From assembly GCA_040878005.1 (NCBI GenBank), contig JBBDMW010000042.1, forward strand, positions 7,312-71,311: DNA of 64,000 nt, written 5' to 3'. Both the position numbers and the translations under genes were made by a program. Within the stretch, counting starts at the first letter, position 1; each line of letters opens with the position of its first letter. This DNA is from JBBDMW01 sp040878005. GTDB taxonomy: Bacteria > Chloroflexota > Dehalococcoidia > Lucifugimonadales > Lucifugimonadaceae. A model generated the notes under the pieces. That model saw only the letters and a program-made list of their open reading frames with translations, did no database searches and was not told where the DNA came from. Shown in pieces: positions 34,714-42,203 of the stretch.

Positions 34714-34935
34714 TTAGCCATTCCCTTTTTGAAGATCGCTGAGCCGGCTGCTCCGGCGACAACCAGCTTCATCCTACCATCGGGGCCTCCGGTGTCCTGC
34801 CCGTTCACATTGCAGCAAAGGGAAGCCGCGCATACACTGTGGCCGCTTTGGCCGGTGAATCGACTGCCGGCTGCCCTGCGGCCCGAAACCCGCCGTAATT
34901 AGGCAGGAAGCTGCCAAGAGCTGGAGGAAGATTGC

Positions 34936-36576
34936 ATGAACGGCTATGAAGCTATCGCCAAGATCCTGAAGCAGGAAGGCGTGGAATGGATCGCCTGTTA
35001 TCCAGCCCACCCGCTCATTGAAGCAGTGGCAAAGGAAGGCATAAGGCCCATCATGTTCCGCCAGGAACGTGGCGGCATCAATGCGGCAGACGGGTACTCC
35101 CGCCAGATGAGCGGGAAGAAATTTGGCGTTTTCATGTGCCAGGGAGGTCCCGGCGTTGAAAACGCCATGGGCGGTATCGCGCAGGCTCACGCTGACAGCG
35201 TGCCTGTACTCTTCCTCCCTGATGGCGCAGCGCTGGACCGCCTGAGTGTCAAGCCCACTTTCTGGGCGTCCCAGACCTACAAGCCGGTCACCAAGTCTGC
35301 TGAATCCCTGACCAAGCCAGATCTCATCGTTCCCATGATGCGCCGGGCATTCCAGGCCCTGAGGCAGGGACGCGGCGCCCCGGCCCTGGTTGAACTGCAT
35401 CGTGACGGTGTCGCAGGAGATGTGACGAACCTCGACAGCTACCGCCCGCCGAAGGCGATCCGCTCAGCGCCGAGCCGCACCGACATCCAGGACACGGTAA
35501 AGCAGCTTCTCAATGCGAAACGGCCGGTCATCTGGGCCGGCCAGGGCGTCCTGTACGCCAACGCAACTGAGGAACTGCGAGAGCTGGCTGAACTGACGCA
35601 GATCCCGGTCATGACCACGATGCCCGGGAAGAGCGCCATCAACGAAGACCATCCGCTTGCGTTGGGCGCAGCCAACCGGACAGCGCCCCTGGGCGTGTGG
35701 ACATGGCTCAAGGAGTCTGATGTCTTCTTTGCTGTAGGCTCAAGCCTGACCATCACCAACTACGGGATCACTGTGCCGCCCGGCAAGTTCATGATCCACT
35801 CCACCAATAACCCGGAGGACATCAGCAAGGACTACTCCATAGACCTCCCGCTGGCCGGAGACGCGAAGCTGGTGCTGCAGGCAATGATCGAAGAGGTCAA
35901 GGCGCAGGCTGGCGACAAGGGCCGCAGTGCCGATACCGCAATCCAGGAAGACGTGGCAGAGGTCAAGAAGCGCTGGCTTGATGAATGGGCGCCTCTCCTG
36001 AACTCGGACATGAACCCCGCCAACCCGTACCGCCTTGTCAACGAGATAAACAAGGCCGTCGACCACCAGAACACCATCATGACCCACGATGCTGGCCACC
36101 CCCGTGACCAGATCATGCCGTTCTACAAGGCCACGGTCCCGCACAGCTACATCGGTTGGGGCAAGTCCACGCACCTGGGCTACGGCATCGGCCTGGCAAT
36201 TGGCTCCAAGATGGCGCAGCCGGACAAGTTCTGTGTGAACTTCATGGGTGACGGCGCATTCGGCATGGCAGGCCTGGACATAGAGACATCGGTCCGGTCA
36301 GACAACCCGATCACTACCATCCTGCTCAACAATGGCACCATGGGCGGCTACAACCGCTCGCTCCCCACGGCCATGGAGAAGTACGGGGCCGGCAACATGA
36401 GCGGCGACTACGCCAAAATCGCTGAGGGACTCGGAGCCGTCGGCATAAAGGTGGATACTCCAGGCGAGATTGGCGCAGCCATAAAGAAGGCGCGGCAGCT
36501 AAACGACGACGGCCGCAGCGTCCTGTTGGACGTCAAGACCCAGCCGGAGTTGAAGTTCTCGGTCTACGACCAGTAG
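34936..36576 (+). CDS. Thiamine-diphosphate-dependent enzyme (acetolactate synthase-like)
   Basis: A 546-residue member of the decarboxylase/acetolactate synthase family. The N-terminal Pyr domain has the cofactor-activating Glu in FRQERGGINAADGYSRQ (about residue 44). The central Rossmann-like domain has KRPVIWAGQGVLYANA and SSLTITNYG. The C-terminal PP domain has GDGAFGMAGLDIETSV and NNGTMGGY, the GDG-NN motif that holds the diphosphate. The substrate is unclear: it may be a sulfopyruvate-, oxalyl-CoA- or benzoylformate-type enzyme. ATG follows GGAGGAAG. Confidence 0.85.
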   Translation: MNGYEAIAKILKQEGVEWIACYPAHPLIEAVAKEGIRPIMFRQERGGINAADGYSRQMSGKKFGVFMCQGGPGVENAMGGIAQAHADSVPVLFLPDGAALDRLSVKPTFWASQTYKPVTKSAESLTKPDLIVPMMRRAFQALRQGRGAPALVELHRDGVAGDVTNLDSYRPPKAIRSAPSRTDIQDTVKQLLNAKRPVIWAGQGVLYANATEELRELAELTQIPVMTTMPGKSAINEDHPLALGAANRTAPLGVWTWLKESDVFFAVGSSLTITNYGITVPPGKFMIHSTNNPEDISKDYSIDLPLAGDAKLVLQAMIEEVKAQAGDKGRSADTAIQEDVAEVKKRWLDEWAPLLNSDMNPANPYRLVNEINKAVDHQNTIMTHDAGHPRDQIMPFYKATVPHSYIGWGKSTHLGYGIGLAIGSKMAQPDKFCVNFMGDGAFGMAGLDIETSVRSDNPITTILLNNGTMGGYNRSLPTAMEKYGAGNMSGDYAKIAEGLGAVGIKVDTPGEIGAAIKKARQLNDDGRSVLLDVKTQPELKFSVYDQ

Positions 36577-36599
36577 TCCGCTAATCTCTGACAGACAGA

Positions 36600-36617
36600 G
36601 GGGGGGGNNNNNNNNNN
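36600..36617. other. Short poly-G run and 10-N assembly gap
   Basis: Eight G (36600-36607) precede ten N (36608-36617), 24 bases after the TPP enzyme's stop. GACAGACAGAG and ACAGAGCGG-like segments around it could be arms of a terminator broken by the gap. Confidence 0.75.
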
Positions 36618-36672
36618 CATGGTTCCATGGCTGGCCGCTCTGTGTTAGATGCGTTCCGGTCGACTACTGAGC

Positions 36673-37236
36673 CTAACCGCCACTGTTCGCTGCCAGGGTG
36701 CTTTCAGCGATCCACCGGACCCAGTGCCCCACCGCTTCACCTTCAGCCGGATCGCCAATGGGCGTCCCCGGCCCCAGCGGCTCCGGCGTAGCCGAGGCGC
36801 CTTCTGACAGTGTGAATGTGAAAACCTGCCGGCCCGTCTGCTCCACGTTCCGGTAAATCGCCACTTCTCCATACTCAGGGTCCATGCTCCCCTGTCCATC
36901 CTCCCCGGGATGCTGAATATCTGCTGCGTAGCCAACCAGGTACAGTTCTATCTGGCCCTCTTCACCGGCAGAAACCTCGTTTGGTCGAGATGGGTCAGGC
37001 TGCGTTTCAGCCTGATACTCCGCGGTAGCCACAAACGTGCGCCCGTTGAATATCAGTTCACGCCTCGGGTCAAGGGGCTGAACTTCCCCTGCAGACAGCC
37101 CCGGCGTGCTGGTCGCCAACTCTGGCGGCGTCGTTGGCTGCTGCTCCATTGGCTGGCAGGCCACAACAGCCAGGCTCGCCGCTATCACCGCTGTGAGGCC
37201 AAAAAGCCATAATCTTCTTGCTGTAAATCTAATCAT
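36673..37236 (-). CDS. Lipoprotein of unknown function
   Basis: A 187-residue protein with the signal FTARRLWLFGLTAVIAA and lipobox LAVVAC (Cys about residue 27), so it is anchored to the outer face of the membrane. A Pro/Thr linker precedes a beta-rich domain (RELIFNGRTFVATAEY, QIELYLVGYAAD, YGEVAIYRNVEQ). No family is recognised. It faces the TPP enzyme convergently across the gap. Confidence 0.65.
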   Translation of the reverse strand: MIRFTARRLWLFGLTAVIAASLAVVACQPMEQQPTTPPELATSTPGLSAGEVQPLDPRRELIFNGRTFVATAEYQAETQPDPSRPNEVSAGEEGQIELYLVGYAADIQHPGEDGQGSMDPEYGEVAIYRNVEQTGRQVFTFTLSEGASATPEPLGPGTPIGDPAEGEAVGHWVRWIAESTLAANSGG

Positions 37237-37324
37237 TCCATTTCCGGAGTTTGAGTGGGTTGCTCATTTACACGTGAGCGCGAACCTCGCACTGCCTGTC
37301 CGGGACCGCCCATACTGGACAGGG

Positions 37325-37762
37325 TCAGATACTCTCAGCGCTCTTTTTCAGCGCTTGCGCCATTTCTTCCGCACTGCGTTCCGCTGCGGACATTGCCTTT
37401 CCCATAAACGGAAGAAGCAACCCGGCGAATCGCTGTGTATATATAAACTTAACTGAATTCTCACCGGCTGGCTCAATACTTAAAACCTCACGGCCATTAA
37501 ACATAACAGGCATAGCGCTGCCCATGCGCCAGCGCATTTCCTGCTGAGGCTCAACCGCCTCTACATGCCTCACGCCACGTTTTGGCGACATGCCTGGCCT
37601 GTTCATGTGAAGTTCCAGTTCACCTCCGGGCGCAAGGTTCCCTGATATCTGTGGTATCACCGGGTTCCACTCCCCGAATGTGCCGAAATCAGTCAACACA
37701 TGCCATACCCGTTCGGAGGGAGCATTTATTTCAACCTCTGAGCGTACTTCCTTCATGGCCAA
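37325..37762 (-). CDS. SRPBCC family protein
   Basis: A 145-residue START-like protein: SEVEINAPSERVWHVLTDFGTFGEWNPVI is the classic strand-helix-W motif (residues 8-36), and FAGLLLPFMGKAMSAAERSAEEMAQAL is the closing helix. It resembles the protein at 40621 (VDLEAPASRVWAILMDFDSYKEWNPFMIG). Ligand unknown. It follows the HesB-like pair on the same strand, 55 bases downstream, possibly co-transcribed. Confidence 0.85.
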   Translation of the reverse strand: MAMKEVRSEVEINAPSERVWHVLTDFGTFGEWNPVIPQISGNLAPGGELELHMNRPGMSPKRGVRHVEAVEPQQEMRWRMGSAMPVMFNGREVLSIEPAGENSVKFIYTQRFAGLLLPFMGKAMSAAERSAEEMAQALKKSAESI

Positions 37763-37817
37763 GCCCTTCCTTCAGGTCTTCCGGGCAAGCCCGGATCAGC
37801 TTGGCCAATACCATACA

Positions 37818-38111
37818 CTATCCCTTTTCGTCGGAATCTGCCCGCACAACCAACTGGAGGGTTCCAGTATCAATGGAGTTGGTGACGTCAATCGTCACGT
37901 TCATCAAACTGCTGGTCAACTCTTCTGGAACATACAGTACCGCGGCGCCTTCATGCTCCATATCCACATCGCCCGGCTCCCTGGCGCCCTTCTCTACTCC
38001 CAGCCGGCCATCACCCTGGTCCACGAAGCGAAAGGCTGTTCCTGATTCGATGTCTGCCTCCGTAAGCCCGTTCCTCAAGGCAGACTTTGCGTCGTCAGTG
38101 ATGTGAATCAT
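37818..38111 (-). CDS. HesB/IscA-like protein without cysteines
   Basis: A 97-residue protein with the HesB fold outline: IHITDDAKSALRNGL, TAFRFVDQGDG, and VLYVPEELTSSLMNVTIDV, equal to the strand and helix order of A-type Fe-S carriers. The three Cys that bind the cluster in IscA/SufA are absent; the chain has no Cys at all. It therefore cannot carry a cluster in the usual way and may be a structural or binding relative. It overlaps the upstream gene as TGATG, so the two are translationally coupled. Confidence 0.7.
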   Translation of the reverse strand: MIHITDDAKSALRNGLTEADIESGTAFRFVDQGDGRLGVEKGAREPGDVDMEHEGAAVLYVPEELTSSLMNVTIDVTNSIDTGTLQLVVRADSDEKG

Positions 38112-38764
38112 CAGGAGGCCTCCGCAAGGCGCCTGCGACCACGTCGAGTGCCGCGCACTACCTCTCCCCTGATCTCATCATCATCGTCACGTCCAACGCG
38201 AGCGCCGGGCTGCCTTGGGCGTTCGACAGAAAGGACATCCTTTCCATCACGATGTCCAACGACAATCACGGCGGTGCCCAGGTCTTCAGCGGCAACAGGT
38301 GCAATGATCATCACAGGATGGCCTCGATGCCTCAGCACAACATCACCCGGGCGCGGCGAGTCCATGGAGAGCGCAGCGCTGCCGCCAGTTCCCGTTAGAC
38401 GATACGCCCTGCCCTGTGTGGTTTCTTCCTCTGGCAACAGGCTGCTGAGCATGCTCGCGGCATCTTCCGTCATGGAAACGCCGGGGGCCACGTTGTGCGC
38501 GCGCCTCCTCCTGCCCACGCTGCTGTCTTCAAGCGCTGGTTCGCCGGATTCTTCAACGGGCGCGGGACGCGTTGTCTGGAGACCCTCCGTCGAACCCTGC
38601 GGCTGTTCCTCGTAAGCCACTCGCCCGCACTGCAGACACTTCGCCTCCAGGCCGCCAGTCGCCGGTTCCGGAACCATGGCGAGCCGCCCCGAACAAGTGG
38701 GGCACAACTCTGGCACTCTGGTGCTGTCTATCTTGGTCTGCGGCATGATCACCTCATTAGCCAA
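38111..38764 (-). CDS. Zinc-ribbon plus HesB-like protein
   Basis: A 217-residue protein. A zinc ribbon at the N-terminus (ELCPTCSGR, residues 20-25, and KCLQCGRVAY) precedes a disordered linker with Pro and Glu, then a HesB-like domain (about 95-180: VSMTEDAASMLSSLL, YRLTGTGGSAALSM, VMIIAPVAAEDLG) without cluster Cys, and a basic tail rich in Arg and Asp. The same domain occurs alone in the next gene, so they probably act together. No function is known. Confidence 0.65.
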   Translation of the reverse strand: MANEVIMPQTKIDSTRVPELCPTCSGRLAMVPEPATGGLEAKCLQCGRVAYEEQPQGSTEGLQTTRPAPVEESGEPALEDSSVGRRRRAHNVAPGVSMTEDAASMLSSLLPEEETTQGRAYRLTGTGGSAALSMDSPRPGDVVLRHRGHPVMIIAPVAAEDLGTAVIVVGHRDGKDVLSVERPRQPGARVGRDDDDEIRGEVVRGTRRGRRRLAEAS

Positions 38765-39029
38765 TGCCTGAACTTGATTGGTATCGAATCATAAAGTATG
38801 TCAAGTTCGGCGGAATTCGGCATCGACGTAACTGACTACCTGCGGAGTGCAAAGGGGTGAGCGTCGAATTACCTCATACGGGGTAGGCCGTACGCCTGCC
38901 ACGTTAGGGCCGGCAGCCTGCGAGAGTTGCGCCGCGGCTTTAAGATGTCCTGCATCATGCGGCAGGCCGCCCTGCCGCACTCGACAGACGCACTCCAGCA
39001 TTTACTTACGAAGGGAACGGAAACAGCAT

Positions 39030-40202
39030 ATGAAGACAACCGGCTTCCGCACACTCGTGCTCGGCACGCCTTGGCGCAACCTGACATACGTGATCATTGA
39101 GACCGACGAAGGCCTTACAGGAGTGGGCGAAGCCCGCGTTCTTGGCAAGACTCACACCGTTACCCAGTACCTGCAGGATGCCCAGCGGCACTTCATTGGT
39201 CACGACCCGTTCAACGTCGAGGCGCTGTACCGGCGCATGACTCTCCTGGATTTCGGCAAGCCGGGCGAGGTGGTCTACACAGGTCTCGCCCTTGTGGAGC
39301 TGGCGTACTGGGACATCATTGGCAAGGCCTGCGGCCAGCCCGTCTACCGCCTGCTCGGTGGGCAGGTGAAAGATCGCGTGCCCGCATACGCCAACGGCTG
39401 GTACACCGTGGAGCGGTCCCCGGAGCAGTTCGCCGCCGCCGCACAAACCGTCATGGAACGCGGCTATCGCGGTATGAAGTTTGACCCGTTCGGAAACGGC
39501 GACCTGGAAATGGAGCGTGAGGAGTTCTACCGGTCGTTGGACCTGATTGACGCCGTGGCCTCCGTGGCAGGCACGCGGGCGCAGATCATGCTGGAGATGC
39601 ACGGCCGCTTCGCTCCCCACCAGGCCCGGGAGGTGGCGCGCATGGTCGAAAAATACAATGTGGCGTGGATAGAGGAGCCCGTTCGGCCCGGCGACATCCC
39701 TGCCCTGAAGTCAGTCCGCCAGCACACCTCACTGCCCATAGCCACTGGCGAGCGATTATACGGCGCGCCTGAATTCCGTGAGCTATGGGCCAGCGGGTGC
39801 GTAGACGTGGTGCAGCCGGACATAACCCAGTGCGGCGGCATCCTTGAGACAAAGAAGATTTCGTCTACCGCTGAGACGCACTCGATCATGGTTGCCCCGC
39901 ACAACGTCGGCGGCATTGTCTCCACACTTGCAGCGTTGCACCTCACCCTGACACTGCGCAACGGCAAGATCCTGGAGCATTTCAATGACTTCGCAGACCC
40001 ATACGTAAAGGAGGCCGGGACCGGGTATCCGGAAGTCGTGGACGGCTACTTCCCTGTGCCAGACAAGCCGGGCTGGGGCGTGGAACTAAACGAAGACTTC
40101 ATAAAGTCCCACCCGCCAGGCGCTGAGAAAGGCGTCATAGCAGACCCCGGCCTCAACATGTTCCAGAACGCAGACTGGGCGCGGCGGGGGCAGGAGGCGT
40201 AA
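39030..40202 (+). CDS. Mandelate racemase/muconate-lactonizing enzyme family member (sugar-acid dehydratase)
   Basis: A 390-residue enolase-superfamily enzyme. The N-terminal capping domain reads YVIIETDEGLTGVGEAR, the barrel carries GYRGMKFDPFG (a K-x-D motif at strand 2, about residue 151), metal ligands in EMHGRF, WIEEP and GERLYG, and late residues in PDITQCGGI and APHNVGG. K-x-D with a histidine near the end is the galactonate/gluconate dehydratase subtype. ATG at 39030 follows GAAGGGAACGG. Enolase-family paralogues of this kind are numerous in SAR202-type bacteria. A terminator follows. Confidence 0.85.
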   Translation: MKTTGFRTLVLGTPWRNLTYVIIETDEGLTGVGEARVLGKTHTVTQYLQDAQRHFIGHDPFNVEALYRRMTLLDFGKPGEVVYTGLALVELAYWDIIGKACGQPVYRLLGGQVKDRVPAYANGWYTVERSPEQFAAAAQTVMERGYRGMKFDPFGNGDLEMEREEFYRSLDLIDAVASVAGTRAQIMLEMHGRFAPHQAREVARMVEKYNVAWIEEPVRPGDIPALKSVRQHTSLPIATGERLYGAPEFRELWASGCVDVVQPDITQCGGILETKKISSTAETHSIMVAPHNVGGIVSTLAALHLTLTLRNGKILEHFNDFADPYVKEAGTGYPEVVDGYFPVPDKPGWGVELNEDFIKSHPPGAEKGVIADPGLNMFQNADWARRGQEA

Positions 40203-40208
40203 TCCTTC

Positions 40209-40242
40209 CGGGTATTGGCTTGGAGACCCACGCCAATACCCG
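40209..40242 (+). terminator. Terminator of the enolase-superfamily gene
   Basis: Perfect 11-base arms CGGGTATTGGC (40209-40219) and GCCAATACCCG (40232-40242) begin seven bases after the stop. TGGCGCTTTTC follows. Confidence 0.75.
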
Positions 40243-40620
40243 TGGCGCTTTTCGCATCCACCACCGGCGCAGAGGCAACTGCTTGGGCAACCCGCAGGCA
40301 TCCACTAAATCAACCGGGCGGGTGACGCTCCCATGTAATGGCTGGCATACGCTCCCCTCGAAGCTGGACCACGGCTGACACAATCCGGAGACGCACACTG
40401 AAAGGCCGGGCCGCTGAACTGCCATGAAGGTCATGGCCTCCATCGCACACGAAATCTGGAGGCGCTGAAGTTGGGCGGTTCGCCTTTCACTCTGGGGCCA
40501 TCAACGGTTCGTCTGCCAGCGCGAATGAGTGGGTCCCAGGATTCGGATCCAGGATTCAGCAGCCACCGCAGCGCAGCCACGCGCGTCCACCGTTCAAACC
40601 GGTGGAATGGGAGGAGTTCC
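40243..40620. other. 378-base intergenic region
   Basis: No gene recognised. The reading frame of the next gene stays open to 40471, but the residues before 40621 look non-coding and lack a ribosome binding site. GGATTCGGATCCAGGATTC near 40540 is a direct repeat (GGATTC twice). Confidence 0.4.
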
Positions 40621-41070
40621 ATGAATGCCAGGGGAATTCGGGCGGAAGTCGACCTGGAGGCGCCGGCGTCCAGGGTTTGGGCCATCCTGATGGACTTTGA
40701 TAGTTACAAGGAGTGGAACCCGTTCATGATCGGCGTCTCCGGCGGAGTTGAAAAAGGGGCCTCTGTACGGGTAACCGCAGTGACACCATCCGGCAAGCAA
40801 TTTCGTTTCGAACCGCAGATCGTTGATGTGACCCCGGGCAAGCGGTTCTCGTGGAGAGAAGGCTCGTCTGGCCTGTTCGAGCGTGTAGTGGTGTTCGAAG
40901 TAGACTCACTGGATGTTGCCAGGAGCAGGTTCATACATAGTGCCGAGTTCCGGGGTGCGCTGGTCCCCTTCAAGTCAGGTGCGATACGCGACCTGGAGGC
41001 CGGTTACACCACGATGAACGAGGCGCTCAAGGCTCGCGCGGAGCGGCAGACCACTCCGACAGCAGCTTAG
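40621..41070 (+). CDS. SRPBCC family protein
   Basis: A 149-residue START-like protein: VDLEAPASRVWAILMDFDSYKEWNPFM (residues 9-35) and the closing helix RDLEAGYTTMNEALKAR. The stretch RFSWREGSSGLFERVVVFEV is typical of the middle strands. The Pro/Thr tail is short. It most resembles the protein at 37325. ATG at 40621 follows GGAGGAG. It converges with the RNase P RNA gene. Confidence 0.85.
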   Translation: MNARGIRAEVDLEAPASRVWAILMDFDSYKEWNPFMIGVSGGVEKGASVRVTAVTPSGKQFRFEPQIVDVTPGKRFSWREGSSGLFERVVVFEVDSLDVARSRFIHSAEFRGALVPFKSGAIRDLEAGYTTMNEALKARAERQTTPTAA

Positions 41071-41106
41071 CGAGGCTCTGCGACAACCGCCGGAGTAGGG
41101 ACATGG

Positions 41107-41138
41107 GCAGGGGCCGCCGGTTGATCGACGGCCCCTGC
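41107..41138 (-). terminator. Terminator hairpin of rnpB
   Basis: GCAGGGGCCG (41107-41116) and CGGCCCCTGC (41129-41138) form a perfect stem with a 12-base loop, eight bases past the rnpB 3' end. It also stands against the convergent SRPBCC gene. Confidence 0.7.
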
Positions 41139-41145
41139 AAGCATC

Positions 41146-41568
41146 GCCAAGGTGAACTGTAAGCCGAGTTCTGTGCCCCAAGACCGGGGAGTTTACAGCG
41201 CGAACGCCTTCCTCCTCTCCGTCCCCAGGGTGACGGCCATCCATCTAGGCCAGCCGTTGCCGGCTGGCTCAAGCGGCCAACCCGGGAGCTAGCTGGGCCA
41301 GCTAAACGCCCCCCTATTTGGCCTTGCACCGGACGGGGTTTACCCTGCCCCTGCCGTTACCGGCAGAGCGGTGCGCTCTTACCGCACCATTTCACCCTTA
41401 CCCTGCACACGCCAGTCCAAAGACCGGCGGCCGCAGGGCGGTGTGTTTCTGTGGCACTTTCCGTCGGGTCGCCCCGCCCCGCCGTTAGCGGGCGTCCTGC
41501 CCGATGGTGCTCGGACTTTCCTCCCCCCTGCAACATGTGCAGGGCGGCGGCCGTCCGTTCGCCTTGGC
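41146..41568 (-). ncRNA. rnpB: RNase P RNA, bacterial type A
   Basis: The catalytic RNA that matures tRNA 5' ends, about 423 nt on the minus strand. Conserved parts read in order: GAGGAAAGTCCGAGC (near 41520), ACAGAAACACACCG (about 41445), GGTAAGGGTGAAATGG (about 41400), GGTAAGAGCGCACCG, CAAATAGG, AGATGGATGGCC and ACAGAACTCGGCTTACAG at the 3' end. The P1 ends GCCAAGG (5') and CCTTGGC (3') pair and fix the limits. Open frames across this region are shadows. P15/P16-type elements point to type A architecture, though exact helices need folding. Confidence 0.95.
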
Positions 41569-41591
41569 AATACAAATATAACCCGTAACGG

Positions 41592-42122
41592 TCACCAGAT
41601 CTCACCCGGACGCCATTCCACCGTCATCAGGGAATCCAGGTTGAGCGATGGCGTCTTGGGCAGACAAAGCACCATGATTGAATCAGTCGTCTTCGCCAGA
41701 GCGCTGCCGTCATGCACTTCGCGCACCGCCAGCGGGCCGCGCCATGGCGCCCATCCCAGCCGGGCGTAAAAACCAGGCTTGCCCGTAGATAGGACGCCCA
41801 ACTCGTAGTCCTGCACCTCTTCTTGCAGACGCCGCATGACAGTGGTGGCATATCCCCTGCCCTGGCAGCCTCGCATTGTCACCACACTTTCAACGTACGC
41901 TGTTCGGAGTGGTCGAGGCGTCCCCGGCTGCAGCCACCGTGTAATCCGTGAGGCATGGCTCACAGGCGCCCCATCCAGGTAACCGATCACATGGAGAGAA
42001 TGGCTCATGCTCGTGAGCATCCGCATGTCCAGGCCAAACGCCGCCGAGCAAAGGCTGACGAGTCCCTCTCGTTGATCGTGAGAGAGATCTTCCGACCGCA
42101 CAATTCTCACATCTAGCGTCAT
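41592..42122 (-). CDS. AAC(2')-like GNAT acetyltransferase
   Basis: A 176-residue protein (181 in mycobacterial AAC(2')-I). YVESVVTMRGCQGRGYATTVMRRL is the acetyl-CoA site, YELGVLSTGKPGFYARLGWAPW matches the AAC(2')-I region, and the C-terminal VEWRPGEIW is nearly the mycobacterial ending. Such enzymes modify aminoglycosides at position 2', but chromosomal members may have other natural substrates. ATG at 42122 gives the best start; GTG at 42137 is possible. No neighbour links to a resistance cassette. Confidence 0.8.
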   Translation of the reverse strand: MTLDVRIVRSEDLSHDQREGLVSLCSAAFGLDMRMLTSMSHSLHVIGYLDGAPVSHASRITRWLQPGTPRPLRTAYVESVVTMRGCQGRGYATTVMRRLQEEVQDYELGVLSTGKPGFYARLGWAPWRGPLAVREVHDGSALAKTTDSIMVLCLPKTPSLNLDSLMTVEWRPGEIW

Positions 42123-42203
42123 GGAACGCCCCACCACTGGAGCAAACTGAGGCGACTATTGCGGCTTGCTTATTCCTTGCGGACGGTGCGTAAGGCAAGC
42201 GTC

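Noticed and set aside
41357..41769. Several frames across 41357-41769
   Set aside because: They lie over the RNase P RNA gene and the end of the AAC(2')-like gene.
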